DNA of 64,000 nt from Orobanche coerulescens (GCA_033398695.1 CM065818.1:57002001-57066000); one strand, 5' to 3'; counted from the stretch's first letter, positions 21,687 to 33,232 are shown. A program made the numbers and translations. The notes: generated by a model from the sequence alone, not told the origin.

Positions 21687-22729
21687 TATCTTAATCTTTT
21701 TAAAAAAGATATGTTTTAATCAAGTAAACCAAAAAAAAAAAAAAATTTGTTTTAAGATTGTTGAATACTTTTTTGAAAAATAATACTTGAAAAAACAAAT
21801 ACAATATATATCGAATATATAGTTTATTTATGCCCTTCAAAAAAGTTGTTAGCTGAACGAAAATTTGTTGATCACAAAAACGAATGGAAGTCGTTGTTGA
21901 GTCCAGAATATCTGTCTCCTTAAAGCAAATTCGCCCTCACCACGGTGTGTGACGTCTGTCTCCCAGGATAAAACAACAGTCCGATGCACTGAATCGATGA
22001 TCCCTTGCACCCTTAGCGAAATAGAATAGATATGTATAGTATCACCGACCCGAAACAGAAGAGAAACGAAGAAGGGGAAAAAACTGACTGAAAAAGGCTC
22101 TCGAAAATCGTACGTCTGAAGTGAAAAAATCGAACCCCTCAAGACGAGTACTTATAGGTGAAAGCTGGAGGAGGTTGTGTGCTGGAGGAACTCTAAACCG
22201 ATTAGGATTAGTATCTTGATACTTATCTTAATCTGTTTAATTCGATAATTATCAATTAAATTGATATTTACCCATATCCGAAAAATTCAGAATTTATAAT
22301 TGAGGTGTTTTAGCAAAATGAAATTCTTCCGAATAAAATTGCAGTAAAAAAATAACTTCGAGACGCCGAGCCATTTCGCCCAAATCACCCTTCGATCGAG
22401 CCGAGCCGGGCGGCGGCGCGCGTGTGTGTGTGCGCGAGGGGCGCCTAATCACACATCCACTCATGTCTCACTTTTGAACAAGAGTTTGTCCACATCTCCT
22501 TATATACTTACAATTTTTCCGTTCTTTTTCCAATATGAGCTAACATCCCAAACCCATTTACAAATGGTTCACTTTGAAACATTACATCTCATTCATACCT
22601 CAATCATTTTGAGTGTTCTTACATGTTTTGGAAACTTCGTACGGGGTACTATATATTCCAACTAAGTCCCGACTTTAACTTGTAGTCGAGCCCACTCAAA
22701 ATTGCCTCTCAAGTGGGCTGCTCAAAACA
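21687..22729 (-). mobile_element. 5' LTR and leader of the minus-strand copia element
   Basis: Upstream of the copia gag start there is no host-like frame. On the minus strand a CCTATAAGTACTCG TATA-like motif lies at about 22160-22147, with a U5-like region toward 21900. GC-rich sequence at 22384-22440 and the short inverted repeat GGGCTG...CAGCCC at 22716-22733 lie toward the outer side. The edge TGTTTTGAGCAGCCC at 22729 is a guess. I found no clear primer-binding site, so the inner edge is unknown. Confidence 0.4.
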
Positions 22730-23041
22730 GCCCATTTCCTCTATTTTTTTTTTTCAATATTTCCAACAATTCCGGGATACCGAGCTGAGAATTTGGACTC
22801 CAAATCTTAAAAGGCTAGAAATATCAGGAATTCCATTTAGCAAGTGTATGATCAATCACCTCCCATTCTTGACATACGCAAATCTCGATTTTTGTGGTCC
22901 AGGGGATTACAACCATCACTTGTTTTCTGGGAATGATTTTGTTGGAGAAACATGAGGCAGATTTTTCCTACCATCCAATATGCTCAAGAACTCATATTGT
23001 CTAATTGGTCCGTCAAGGTTAGTTTAATTTTATTGTTATTA

Positions 23042-23252
23042 TTTGGGTTAATATTCAAATATGGCCTCATGGCTTGAAATTTGTTCCATTGTTACAAATA
23101 TATGGTTTGGGGCATTGAAGGAAAAGTGACGTGGACTAACGTATGTAGCATGAGTTAATGCCACATCAGTAGCAGCTTCGATGCCTCAAGCTATATCTGC
23201 AACAATAGACCAATTTTGAGGCCATATTTAAATATAAATTAATATTATTATT
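23042..23252. mobile_element. fold-back MITE-like element in the F-box intron
   Basis: The left arm TTAATATTCAAATATGGCC and the right-arm complement of GGCCATATTTAAATAT...TTAATATT form imperfect terminal inverted repeats over roughly 200 bp. The flanks are ATT/TTA-rich, so a duplication cannot be defined. Confidence 0.5.
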
Positions 23253-23261
23253 ATTATTATT

Positions 23262-25042
23262 AGGGGTTAATTATTATAGTTTACGAGACTTTACGAATCC
23301 GTGCGTTGCACCGGCGCCTTGAAAATGTAAATAAATTAAAGAATGATTTATTAAAAGTAGATGGTTGAATACTTGTTATCAAGATTGCGTCGGATTTTGT
23401 TTGTTGCATTTTGAGAAGATTATAACCTTTTTTTAATGTTTGTAATATAAGTTTTATATAATTAGTTATATGTAATGTATTGTGATTATTTTAGTTGATA
23501 CGTGCTTGATGTTTCATAATAGAGTATTGGTCTTAAATGGCCTATATTCAATACAAAGAAATTAGGCTTTGTTATGTGATGTAGCTCATTGTCCATTTAT
23601 TTCTCCCAAGTTTTTGTATATCAATTGTGTTAGTTTATATATTTTAACGAAATCCCACAGTTATAATTTCGACCAATATTAAGATCGATCAATATAACAC
23701 TTATGTATAATATTTCCGTCTTAATATGCATTTCATATATCATAAATGATACAAAACTGCACTCTCCATAACTCGTTATTGTAGTTAACTAACATCTTCC
23801 TCATGTTGCAAAAGGTGAATCTGCAAATTTAACTACTCTTGGCCTTCGTAATGACTGTCATAATCATCTTTCATCACCTAACAATCTGCATCATTGTTAG
23901 AAGATGATGATGGCAAATGTGTAGTAAATTGATGTTGTCGAATCAGTTATTGATAGTATCAACCTCATTGTTTTTCTCTTGTTGTGAGTTGCTTTGAAAC
24001 ACGCTTGTCTTAATTTTCTTGTGCTTAACTGGAGTGGTAAATCGGGGTTTTCTTCCACATTATTCTTATGCCTAAAAATCAACTTTTTTTATTTGGTTAT
24101 TATAATTTACAAATGACTTCGAGACAAAATTCTATACTTTTTCCTTTCTATTCATTATTCAGGGTGATATTTTAAATATGTCGAATTTTTCTATTTTAGC
24201 AAAGCCGTTTAGTTTATCTGTTCAAATCAGATGTACTAAAACTCACTAATCCATGCGATACAAAAATGTTGTATCTAAGTGTTCATCGCGTAATGTTTGT
24301 GTAAATTGCCGAATATACAACAATCTATAACTAAGGTTGCCGCGAGAGATCTTTGTTGATTGTTTTAAGTATTTCGTTAATGTTTATGTAAATGTAACCA
24401 TTTTGTTGAGTTTATAGTTTATTTCTTGTTGTTGTCTTGGTGTTTTTTTATTTTTAAAATATTTGTAGTGTAAGTTTTAGATAATGTATTATATTTTTCA
24501 CCAAAACATATGACGTTTTCTTTCGTTGATTTGACTACATATCAAGCAAATAAAAATACTTTTTTTTAGCCTCCCATGAGGATAACAAATTCGGTACTCA
24601 TGTATATTTCCAGAACATCATTAAAATGTTACTTGAATCGTATTATCACTTTTATTATAGTGTCAACCCCTTCCTTTATATCCCAGAAAATCATCTTTAA
24701 AAATCTTTAAGACTCACAAATTTAATATTCGGGACTCAAATAAAAAGTAAGCTGAAATACCAAGGATAAAATGTACCTCATGTATAGACTTATGTGCGTG
24801 CATAATTTTTTATATTTGTCGATAAAAATTATATTGTCATGGAAACAGATATCTCTTATAAATATTACGCTAATACGCCTTAGAATAGCAATAACTTCCA
24901 TTACATGTCTCACAATTTTCATGTTTACAACTTACTGATAATATTTGATGCTATTGCTCCCACCCTCAACAGAATTTTTCCCCCCATAATTCCACCATTA
25001 ATAATCAACTAAAAAGCTTCATTCTGTATTTTCGAGTGGGGA
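23262..25042. other. AT-rich intron sequence, no gene seen
   Basis: No credible coding region. AATCCGTGCGTTGCACCGG at about 23301 resembles a short hairpin motif seen in some plant Helitrons, but no TC...CTRR ends could be paired. The rest is degenerate AT-rich sequence. Confidence 0.4.
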
Positions 25043-25194
25043 TTAATTATTAATCCGCAAGTACCCTTAGTTTCTAAACTCAGATTCAAACTTCTTTTTA
25101 AAATCTTCCCCCAAATACATCAATAGCATCTCAATGATTAATTGTTAATCCTCAAGTACCCTCCTGAGTTTCTAAACTCAGATTCAAACTTCTT
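25043..25194. repeat. two direct repeats of about 57 bp
   Basis: ATTAATTATTAATCCGCAAG...AAACTTCTTTT at about 25043-25099 recurs as ATTAATTGTTAATCCTCAAG... at about 25136-25194. Both contain TTTCTAAACTCAGATTCAAA. Confidence 0.75.
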
Positions 25195-25418
25195 TTCATC
25201 CATAAATTTTTATCACGTAGACATGCCAATTGGTTAGCATTCAAAGCACACATATATCTAGCCTCATTCATCGATGACTATTGAACACGTAAGTCGATCA
25301 ATGTTCAACTAACTTATTTTACTTAAACATTGATCACATCCACGACTTTGAAGCGCAATTCACATCCAACACTCAATCCTATTTAGGACACAACAATTAC
25401 ACGAACACAAACACACAC

Positions 25419-25907
25419 CTGCATATTTTCTTTAGTAGCAGGATCGAAATCCACCGTTGCTATATCCTCAACAAATCCTTGTGCTATGGGTGACCCTACG
25501 TACAAATAATCTTCTTCTCTTTCGGAAGCCATATTTGTAAGATGGACTATAGTTTTGTTGTTGGGGTTGTATACCCGTTGATGTTTTGGGAGTTGCATCG
25601 ATCGCGCCCGCATCCTTAATAATCTGTAACATGGTGCAAATGCTTAGAATCTTTTAAAAGTATGAAAAGGATAAAATTACATGCGAGATCATAAATGTAC
25701 ATTGAGATAGTCATACTCCTCTCTCATAACACCTTTACGATCCCTCATAGCACGGATGGCTCGTGATACGCCAACTTCTGGGATATGTAAATAATCACAT
25801 CCACCCATAATACAGGTTTGTAAAACCATGTCTTGGGTGAATTCTCCAACTGCTTTTCTACGTTCTAGCTTTGACCATTCGAACAGTTTGTACTTTTTGC
25901 TCTTCAA
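25419..25907 (-). pseudogene. EXO1-like nuclease gene fragment, two exons
   Basis: Exon A (25907-25701) encodes GEFTQDMVLQTCIMGGCDYL and VGVSRAIRAM, the helix-turn-helix region of the FEN1/XPG/EXO1 nuclease family (consensus CILSGCDYL..PG.G...A). It ends at an AAT|GTACAT donor. A 77-nt intron ends TGTTACAG. Exon B (25623-25419) encodes PKHQRVYNPNNKTIVHLTNM, matching in order the segment after that domain in plant EXO1, and ends at CAG|GTGTGT. Catalytic N-terminal exons are absent. Intact introns indicate a genomic fragment, probably carried by transposition into the F-box intron. Confidence 0.6.
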
Positions 25908-26365
25908 ATGGTGTTATTTATAGTATCAAATGATGGTGGTTGAAGGGTTTGTGCATTTATTGAAGGCAAATGAAGGAGCAAATGATTAAATGAAGGAGAC
26001 TTGAAAACAATTTGATAACTTTAGACAATTAATATTTGCCTCATTAAATTTGACACAATATAAAAGGAATTAACAATACATACGTTTGCAATTCTTGTAA
26101 AAGCTATTTGATATGAATGGGTTTTCACTTTAAAATTGAAGTCATTAATACTCCAATCAATTAGTGCCTCAATGACTACATGAACACTTCGCATGGCTCT
26201 CAATAATTATATTCGCACTTCGCATGTCATGATATTAATCTCCATATATTTTTACTTCAAAATGGTGTCATTAATACTCCACAATCAATTTTTAGGACCT
26301 AATCTTTCTATATATATATATATGATATTCTGAATTTTCAGTGAATTTCAGTTTATAGCTTAATT

Positions 26366-26592
26366 TTGATTTAATTTTTGTATGGCCTAAACTTTGCGAA
26401 ACTATTTAATTATAGCCACAATTACACTACAAATGTGCGGGAGAGCCTAATGTATTCCACATTAAAGGAATATTGTTATGAAGATAGTCATCGTTTCAAG
26501 TGTAATTTCGGCACTGACATAGTTTTGATGTGATTGTGGTCATAATTAAACAATTTCACAAATAACAAGCTACATAAAAAATAAATCAGAAA
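26366..26592. mobile_element. fold-back MITE-like element
   Basis: Arms of about 55 bp (TTTAATTATAGCCACAATTAC and its imperfect inverse GTGATTGTGGTCATAATTAAA) face each other across about 110 bp. No coding capacity. Confidence 0.5.
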
Positions 26593-26625
26593 TGGTCCGC
26601 TGAAAGGTAAGGCTATATACTATTA

Positions 26626-26629
26626 ACCC

Positions 26630-26676
<47 letters not shown>

Positions 26677-26770
26677 TTTTTTAATAACTTTATTATTATT
26701 ATTATTATTATTTTAAGCGGAAAGTATTATTTATTATTATTATTATTACTTTTTTATTATTATTATCACT
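26626..26770. repeat. (TTA)n simple repeat, LINE tail side
   Basis: Long ATT/TTA trinucleotide runs with a TATATATA patch. They lie directly past the 3' end of the minus-strand LINE fragment and may include its (TAA)n tail. Confidence 0.85.
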
Positions 26771-27442
26771 TTATTAGAAACTTATAGGGTTTACAAGAAA
26801 TTAGTGGGGAGCCGAGAGACAATCTGAGTCCCCACTCCTCTAGCTATAGCGAAGCTAACTCTACTAAAAATATGAGCAGCAGCACGTGCTCCAATGTCTT
26901 GAGTCACCGAGAATCTTCGGATACGTTTTAGTAAGGCCACCGCATCCTTCTCAAGTTCTCCAAAAGAAGAGAATGAAAAGGGGAGAAACTCATATCCATA
27001 TCGGAGCATTTAGCCTCGTACTTGACGCGTTTACGTTGTGCGGCTTCAATAACCGCACGACCCGGCACAAAATCAACCATGCCAGTTTGCGTCAAGGGCG
27101 ATGACCCTGTTAGATCAACACATACATCAAGTCCACCATCTCATGAGTAAAGTAACATATCAGCTGATCGTAAGGGTTTGTCCCTTTCCCCAATAAGCCC
27201 AATATCAACCTCCTTGCGTGCTGAAATCCCGGACCGAGAACATATGTCAACAAGAACATCACGCACAACATTATGTCGATGTTTAATACCAATAATACAT
27301 GCGCACGATACAGCATGGTCCCCATAAATATCCCCAGTAAAGACCTTGGAACAAGCTGAGCACGGCATCTGAACAGAAAAAAGGGGAACACCTAGCCGAT
27401 AGCAACACACATCGGTAAGTCCTGGCGTTCATAATCCCGGCG

Positions 27443-27445
<3 letters not shown>
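26771..27445 (-). pseudogene. LINE-related 3' fragment with Cys/His motif
   Basis: The minus strand from 27410 holds CSACSKVFTGDIYGDHAVSC (C-x2-C...H...C), IGIKHRHNVVRDVLVDIC and SADMLLYS. After frame changes, 27009-26791 holds LPFSFSSFGELEKDAVALL and IGARAAAHIFSRVSFAIARG, then a stop. This set recurs as the C-terminal end of abundant plant non-LTR reverse transcriptase annotations, as far as I recall; I cannot name the clade. No RT core is present. ATT runs border both sides. Confidence 0.5.

Positions 27446-27488
<43 letters not shown>
27446..27488. repeat. (ATT)n simple repeat
   Basis: About 14 ATT units between the LINE fragment and F-box exon part 2. Confidence 0.9.
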
Positions 27489-27489
<1 letters not shown>

Positions 27490-27918
27490 GGCTGTCGTGC
27501 TTTCCTTTTGTTAATCTATACCAGCTCATCCTGTTATTTGAATTTGATTGCTATTATGAACAGGCCTTTGGAGCTATGAAAAACAGAAATATACTTTCAC
27601 CTTTTCCGAATGTCAATTTCTTAAAGCTCGAATATTGTTATGAAGATTTCGAAAAAATATTGCATTTTTTTGAGATTTTCCCTAAAATGGAGCGATTAGT
27701 TCTTGAAGAGAAGGACGACAGCAAACACAAAGAGTCGGTCAAGTTGGAAGCAAACCTTCCCGATTCCTCCCTGCAAGAATTGAAGATAGTTATGATAACT
27801 CGGGCCGAGTGTGGTGAAGAAGAAGACTCCATGTTTCCATTCATAGAGATTCTGTTGAAGTACGCTTGCAAAGCTAGAAAAGATGAAATTCCAAATAAAA
27901 GAAACCACACGACCATCA

Positions 27919-30838
27919 AATACTTTGGTTTGGGTCTGTTTAGATGAGTTGGTCGGGTGTATTCCGGACGATCAATTTATTATTTTGGGGGCGATTTCAA
28001 TGGGAACATTGGTGAGGGGGTGGATGGTTATCATAGTGCGCATGGGGGTTTCGGCTTCGGAGTTAGGAATGCAGGAGGTTCCGCACTGTTGGAGTTTGCC
28101 ACTGCGCATGAGTTGGTAATTGCTAACTCTGTTTTTCAGAAGAGAGCTGAGCACCTCATCACCTTCAGTAGTGGGGGGCACAACACGCAAATAGACTACC
28201 TTTTTTTGCGCAGTCATGATGCTAGGGCGTGCGTGGACTGCAAGGTGTTCCGGAGCGAGGCATGTGCTTCTCAACACCGGCTGCTGGCTATGGATTTATC
28301 CATGGGAGGTCGTGTTGTTAGTAGGGTTAGAGAAGCTAGACCTAGGATTCTCTGGAAGGATCTGAAGGGTGAGAAGGCGACAGTATTCAAGAGTCAATGA
28401 CCCGCGAAGAAGGTTTTTTGCGTGCGGGCGATGCTAACCTTATGTGGACCAACATGGCCAATGCTATTAGGAGAGTGGGCGAGAAGGTGGTAGGGGTTTC
28501 TTCGGACAGGTCTAGTGGACCTAAGGAGGCTTGGTGGTGGAATGAGGAGGTCCAAAACAAGGTTAAGGCAAAACAAGCGCTATTTAAGGAGCTTTTGTCG
28601 GTTAGTGATGGGGAGGAGAGAATCTTGAAGATTGTAGCGTACAAGGTGGCGAAAAGAGAGGCTAAGAAGACAGTGGCTAAGGCTAAATGTGAGGCTCACG
28701 AGGAGATGTACAAGCGCCTAGACACCAAAGAAGGAGTGAATGCTATTTTTAAACTAGCGAAAGCTAGGGAAAGAGGGCGGCGCGACCTCGGTCCCGTTAA
28801 GTTTATTAAGGATGATTTGGGTCAAGTGTTAGTGAACGATGTGGCTATTAAGGAGCGGTGGAATAGGTATTTTTTCGAACTTTTCAATGAGGCTAGAGGT
28901 AGTGACTCGGTGGTGCAAGGAGTTAGTCTATCTTCTGCTCGTTCATTTAGTTCCTGTGAGAGCATCATCAAGGAGGAAGTTAAGGGTGCCCTAATGAAAA
29001 TAGGTAGAGCTAAGGTTGTAGGCCCGGATCAGATCCCTATTGAGGTGTGGCTTTGTCTGGGGGAAGTCGGAGTTCAGTAGCTAGCAGAGCTGTTCAACAT
29101 CCTCCTCAGAGGCTCTAAGATGCCGACAGAGTGGCGGCATAGTATTGTCGTGCCTTTTTTCAAGAACAAAGGCGATGCTCAGAGTTGTAGTAACTATTTG
29201 GGTATTAAACTCCTCAGTCATACTATGAAATTTTGGGAAAGAGTGGTGGAATGCAGGGTTAGAAGAGAAGTTGAGATCTCAGAGAACCAATTTGGCTTCA
29301 TGCCGGGGAGGTCCACGACTGAGGCCATTCATCTCGTCAGACGCCTTATGGAGAAGTTTAGAGAGCGGCGTAAGGACCTCCATATGGTGTTCATTGATCT
29401 AGAGAAGGCTTATGATAGCATTCCGCGCGATGTTATTTGGAGGAGCCTAGTAGAGAGGAGGGTGTCCTTACCGTTCGTTAGGGCGATCCAAGACATGTAC
29501 TCCCAAGCTAGGACGTGCATTAGGACCCCAGTTGGTGACACCCAGTATTTTCCGGTTGAGATAGGACTACACCAGGGGTCGGCGCTAAGCCCTCTTCTCT
29601 TCGCTCTAATCCTTGACGTCATTTCGCGAGGGATTCAAGATGGCATCCCGTGGTGCATGCTTTTTGCTGACGACATTGTGTTAGTGGCGGAGTCGAGGAG
29701 GGAGGTGAACTCGAAGTTGGAGCTTTGGAGGGATAAGTTAGAATCACAGGGCTTGCGTATGAGCCGGACTAAGACGGAGTATCTTTGGTGTAACTTTAGT
29801 GGTGAGGCCAACGAGGAAGATGTTGAGGTAATGATTGCGGATCAGATCGTACCCCGTACGGATAAGTTCAAGTATTTGGGTTCGATCATTCAGAAGGAAG
29901 GTGAGTGTGAAGATGATGTCACGCATCGCATCAAGGCGGGGTGGCTAAGGTGGAGAGCAGCGACAGGGGTCCTGTGCGACAAGAAAGTCCCTCTAAAGTT
30001 GAAGGGTAAATTCTATAGAGCGGCAATCCGACCTGCAATGTTGTATGGCTCCGAATGTTGGGCGATGAAGAAGTCGCTTGAGAGCAAGTTGGAAGTGGCT
30101 GAAATGAGAATGTTACGTTGGTCGTGTGGTCGCACAATGTTAGATAGAATTGCGAATGGGGTTTTCAGGAACGCTACTGGAAGTGGCGCCATTTCGTGAA
30201 AGTTAGGAAGGGAGATTGAGATGGTTTGGCCACGTCCGCGGGAGGAGGCATCTGCTCCGGTGAGGAAGGTCGAGAGTTTAATGGTTGTCGGGAGAGGAGG
30301 AGAGGCGGGCCGAGGAGGACGTGGGAGGAGCAATCGAGATTAGATTTGAAGGCCTTAAACCTTTCCGAGACCACGATCGTTGATAGGTGCGCTGGAGGCG
30401 CGATCGTAGTTGTGGATTCTTTTGTAGGGAGCGGTGCTGTAGTTCAGAGTCTCAGGGTTGGGTTGTCTCGGTTAGCTTTGACCTAGAACATTGCATTTTT
30501 ACTTTTATTGTATATTTTATCCTATTGTCTTTGCGTGTGGTGTATTTTTGACAGGGAGCTGTGCGCATAGCCAACCTCTCTTTTGTTAGAGCAGCGTTCA
30601 TCGGGAGTGAAGTAGCCAAATTCCGCTTAGGTAAGTCCCAAGTGGATCAAGTCATGGGCTCAGGTTTGGTCTCAAGCTTTTTCGAATCATATGTTTTCCT
30701 TTGTATTTATCACACAAGGTCTGCGCACTAAGTTGAAGTCTTGGAAACAGTTTCCTCTAAGTAATAAGTAGGGGCATGGCGCAGACATCTTACTCCTGCA
30801 CTCCTCTTCTGAGCGGGATATACTGGGTATGTTTATTA
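27919..30838 (+). mobile_element. RTE-type LINE, 5'-truncated, frameshifted
   Basis: The endonuclease starts in mid-domain (DELVGCIPDD, then FGGDFNGNIGEG about 27985, THNTQIDYLFLR-like block about 28180, ASQHRLLAMDL about 28266). The linker 28397-29080 leads to RT with [60 protein letters not shown] and the catalytic [12 protein letters not shown] (about 29658). A stop lies at 29078 and frameshifts near 28396 and 30165. The tail WEEQSRLDLKALNLSE (about 30329) is the usual RTE C-terminus. The 3' end has GATATACTGGGTATGTTTATT, like the ACTGGGTATGTTGTTG terminus of plant RTE LINEs. It interrupts F-box exon 2. Confidence 0.85.
30555..30630 (+). other. exon-like segment of unknown origin
   Basis: Seventy-six bases lie between TTTTTGACAG and a canonical GTAAGT donor. 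One frame reads GAVRIANLSFVRAAFIGSEV and is open throughout. It lies in the 3' untranslated part of the RTE LINE. I do not recognise it; it could be chance. Confidence 0.2.
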
Positions 30839-30842
30839 TTTA

Positions 30843-30997
30843 CTCCGTCTCATTCATCTTGTTCCATTTCTTTTCGGCACGGGGATTAAGAAAACAAAAT
30901 TGATACCTTTTCGTGTGTAACTTTTTGCCAAAAAAGGAAATGGGACAAGAAGAATAGATCTGCCCGATAAAGAAAGCGAGACAAGATGAATGGGAGA
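30843..30997. mobile_element. Stowaway-like (Tc1/mariner) MITE
   Basis: Left end CTCCGTCTCATTCATCTTG, right end inverse CTCCCATTCATCTTGTCTC, flanked by TA on both sides (30841-30842 and 30998-30999). At 155 bp it fits the Stowaway size range; no coding capacity. Confidence 0.75.
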
Positions 30998-30999
30998 TA

Positions 31000-31270
31000 G
31001 GGATTAGTATTTCATCTTAATTATATACCAACTTTAAGGGCGTTTTTTTAATTGTAAATTTATCATAAGAAATTGCTATATAAGAAATGGTGGGAAATTT
31101 TTTAGACAAATTGCATCTTGAAGTCCTTGTACTTTTTATTGTCTGTTTTATATATATTCCATTTCGTTTTAATAGGTCCTCTTACTTTTAGTTTTGACTG
31201 TTTAAGTTTACAGCTGCTATCATCAGTTCAGTTCCTCAAAGAAAAAAATGAGAATGAGTATGTCACTTAA
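31000..31270. other. AT-rich spacer, nothing recognised
   Basis: No credible frame. It separates the MITE from the copia RNase H remnant, which begins abruptly near 31280. Confidence 0.4.
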
Positions 31271-31279
31271 TATATTCCA

Positions 31280-31679
31280 TTGTTTGGTGGCATAGTGCCA
31301 AGCTTAGCGCGACTGTTGATTCCACTTATTAGGCTGAGTATCAAGTGGCCTCGGAGGCCTCCAAAGGAAGGGTTTTGGATTAAGAAGTTACTGGGTGAAC
31401 TTCACGTGGCACCATGTGCTGTGCTGCCTATTTTCGTTTTTATAAGATAACAATGGAGCGGTAGCACAGTCCTACGAGCCGAGGTCTCACAACGGTACAA
31501 AACACGTTGAGAGTAAGTATCATCTCGTGAGAGAATTTGTTCGCAAAGGATACATTGTGCTGCATAGAGTAAACTCAGCTGACATCATCGCTGATCCACT
31601 AACCAAGCTACTTTCTCAGATAAAATTGGAGCCTCATCTGGAGAACATGGGTACTAGATGCCCTAGGGTGTGGCATTGA
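31280..31679 (+). pseudogene. Ty1/copia RNase H C-terminal remnant
   Basis: WHSAKLSATVDSTY, a TAG stop, then AEYQVASEASKEGFWIKKLL. After a frame change come the DNNGAVAQS region, HNGTKHVESKYHLVREFVRK and SADIIADPLTKLL, then PRVWH and a stop. These are the final blocks of copia pol. Upstream RT is missing, so the element is 5'-truncated or rearranged. Confidence 0.85.
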
Positions 31680-31683
31680 GTGC

Positions 31684-31694
31684 AAGTGGGAGAT
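31684..31694 (+). other. copia polypurine tract
   Basis: AAGTGGGAGAT directly before the TGTTA start of the LTR, the usual copia arrangement. Confidence 0.8.
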
Positions 31695-32205
31695 TGTTAA
31701 AAGTATGCCCTCGAATGCCACTCAGAGGATGGTTGAGAGAGGGCATTGTACTTGTTATTATGTAAATCATTATCAGAAGGCAATTGTATGTTTCTTTACT
31801 TAAAAATAGTCACTGGAATTCATGACTAGTAAATATATAGATAGAAACTAGTCCTTGTATTTGAGAGCAAAACGTTTCACTCCTTATTGGATAAGGGGAT
31901 CGGCACTGGAAAGGTTTATGGCTCAAATACTTAATCGTTCGCAAGTCGATGAAACTTGACTGGGCGTTAAGTTTCTGTGAAGACTTGTATGACGTGTTCT
32001 TTGACTTGGAGAGTGCCTGTCAAACGCTAATGGTTAGTGGGAGCGCACGTTATAGGTATGCTAATTAGATTAGTATACTCGAACTGACTCACCCTCAATT
32101 CGTCAAACGGATTTCACTCCGAGACAGTCAATGACGGAATCGAAAGGTTGTGATAGGTATTCGTGAACCTTCGACTTGAGAATTTAGTAGGGATGTGCTT
32201 GTTTT

Positions 32206-33127
32206 TGTTACCCAAAATATTATCCAGAGATGATATTGCTGGAATGGTCGAGTAACAAACAAATGCGAGAACACTTCCGTGGGAAAGTAAATGACATACG
32301 ATTTGCTAGGGTTGTTAGTCCCGGGCTTGAATGCTCTCGCGAGATGTTATTAATATAAATACTTTGGGGTACAAATATTAATGTCAGAATACTATTACAA
32401 TGAGTGTAATGATTCTAGTTATCTTAGCTATAGAGCGTGAAGATTGCCGGAAGAACCAGATCTGATCTCTGTGAGTTCTTGCTTTTTTGTGTTCTGTATA
32501 TGTGAATGAATATCACTGTGTATGTGTAAGTATTCGTCAGATAAGTCTTTCGTTCTCTCTGTACGTTTTTTACTGTACTCTCAATGGCCTGGCCACTGTT
32601 GGAGGCCTACTATTTATAGTAGAAGAGGTTGCTAGGTCCTTTCCGGCAATCTCGGGCGACCTCCGTATTCTATATTAGAATAATGTGGGCGATCGTCCCA
32701 TCACGTGGGACTGTTTCCTTAAAGTTCAAGGCTGCAGCTGGCAGCCAGCTGTGCGGGCCAATGAGGAGCTTGCACGCGTCCTGAGTCGCTGTCTGGGGAG
32801 GACCCACTTTGTACCTTTCGGCGGGCCTGTCGGTAGGTGTGAGGTTGGTGACAGGCTGGGGTCAAAGGCCTTATCTTGCGGCGCCTTTTGTGGATCTGCA
32901 CGTGGGTCTTCGTCCAAGATTCGGTCTTCGAAGACTCTGACGGGAGTCGGATTCACATGTGGTATGGGACGATCGTCTGCAATCAGATATCATTGGCGAT
33001 CGCCAGATGCCTATAGACGATCACCTTGGACGTCGATCGCTAGGTGCTTGCCCAACGCCTGGCTTCTTTAGCCGGCTCCTGACCATTATACCGATCGTCA
33101 TCGAGGCGTATAAATCACCGCACAACA
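32206..33127 (-). mobile_element. 3' LTR of the Tat element
   Basis: Plus-strand edges TGTTACCC and CGCACAACA. The minus-strand TATA box TATAAATA is at 32618-32611. CGATCG clusters upstream of it (32690-33097). It matches 52132-53053 end to end. Confidence 0.88.
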
Positions 33128-33232
33128 ATTGCCCCCAGCTCGCTCCGATGTTGAAAACATGGGGTGAGGTGGCACTGTTGGCGATCGCCTGTTTTAGACG
33201 ATTGGCTCGTCTGCTTATGACAAGGACGATCG
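32690..33232. promoter_or_regulatory. CGATCG palindrome cluster between two opposed TATA boxes
   Basis: Exact CGATCG at about 32690, 32970, 32997, 33034, 33092, 33182 and 33227, usually extended as GGCGATCGCC or GACGATCGTC. The minus-strand LTR TATA lies on one side (32611-32618) and the plus-strand TATAAAAGG of the antisense gene on the other (33499). The second Tat copy repeats this layout (57750-58370). A joint control region is an inference. Confidence 0.6.
33128..33142 (-). other. polypurine tract of the Tat element
   Basis: The minus strand reads GCTGGGGGCAAT directly before the 3' LTR start TGTTGTGCGG; the second copy has AGGTGGGGGGCAAT at 58257-58270. Confidence 0.7.

Larger units (their letters stand above)
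22756..27918 (+). pseudogene. F-box/FBD-LRR protein pseudogene, two exon parts
   Basis: Exon part 1 (22756-23019) encodes the leucine-rich segment WTPNLKRLEISGIPFSK and continues to MRQIFPTIQYAQELILSNWS, with one single-base frameshift near 22950. It ends at a donor CAAG|GTTAGT. Exon part 2 starts after ATGAACAG at 27565 with AFGAMKNRNILSPFPNVNFL, continues KLEYCYEDFEKILHFFEIFP and SLQELKIVMITRAE, and shifts frame once more near 27875 into LEKMKFQIKETTRPSN. The parts join in frame across the intron. The F-box N-terminus is absent (copia sequence lies there) and the 3' end is cut by an RTE LINE. Confidence 0.7.

Noticed and set aside
22384..22440. GC-rich coding exon or CpG island
   Set aside because: Short, low-complexity GC/GT run within the presumed copia LTR; no frame continues on either side.
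23301..23330. Helitron terminus
   Set aside because: Only the short CCGTGCGTTGCAC motif is present; no TC start or hairpin-CTRR end could be matched.
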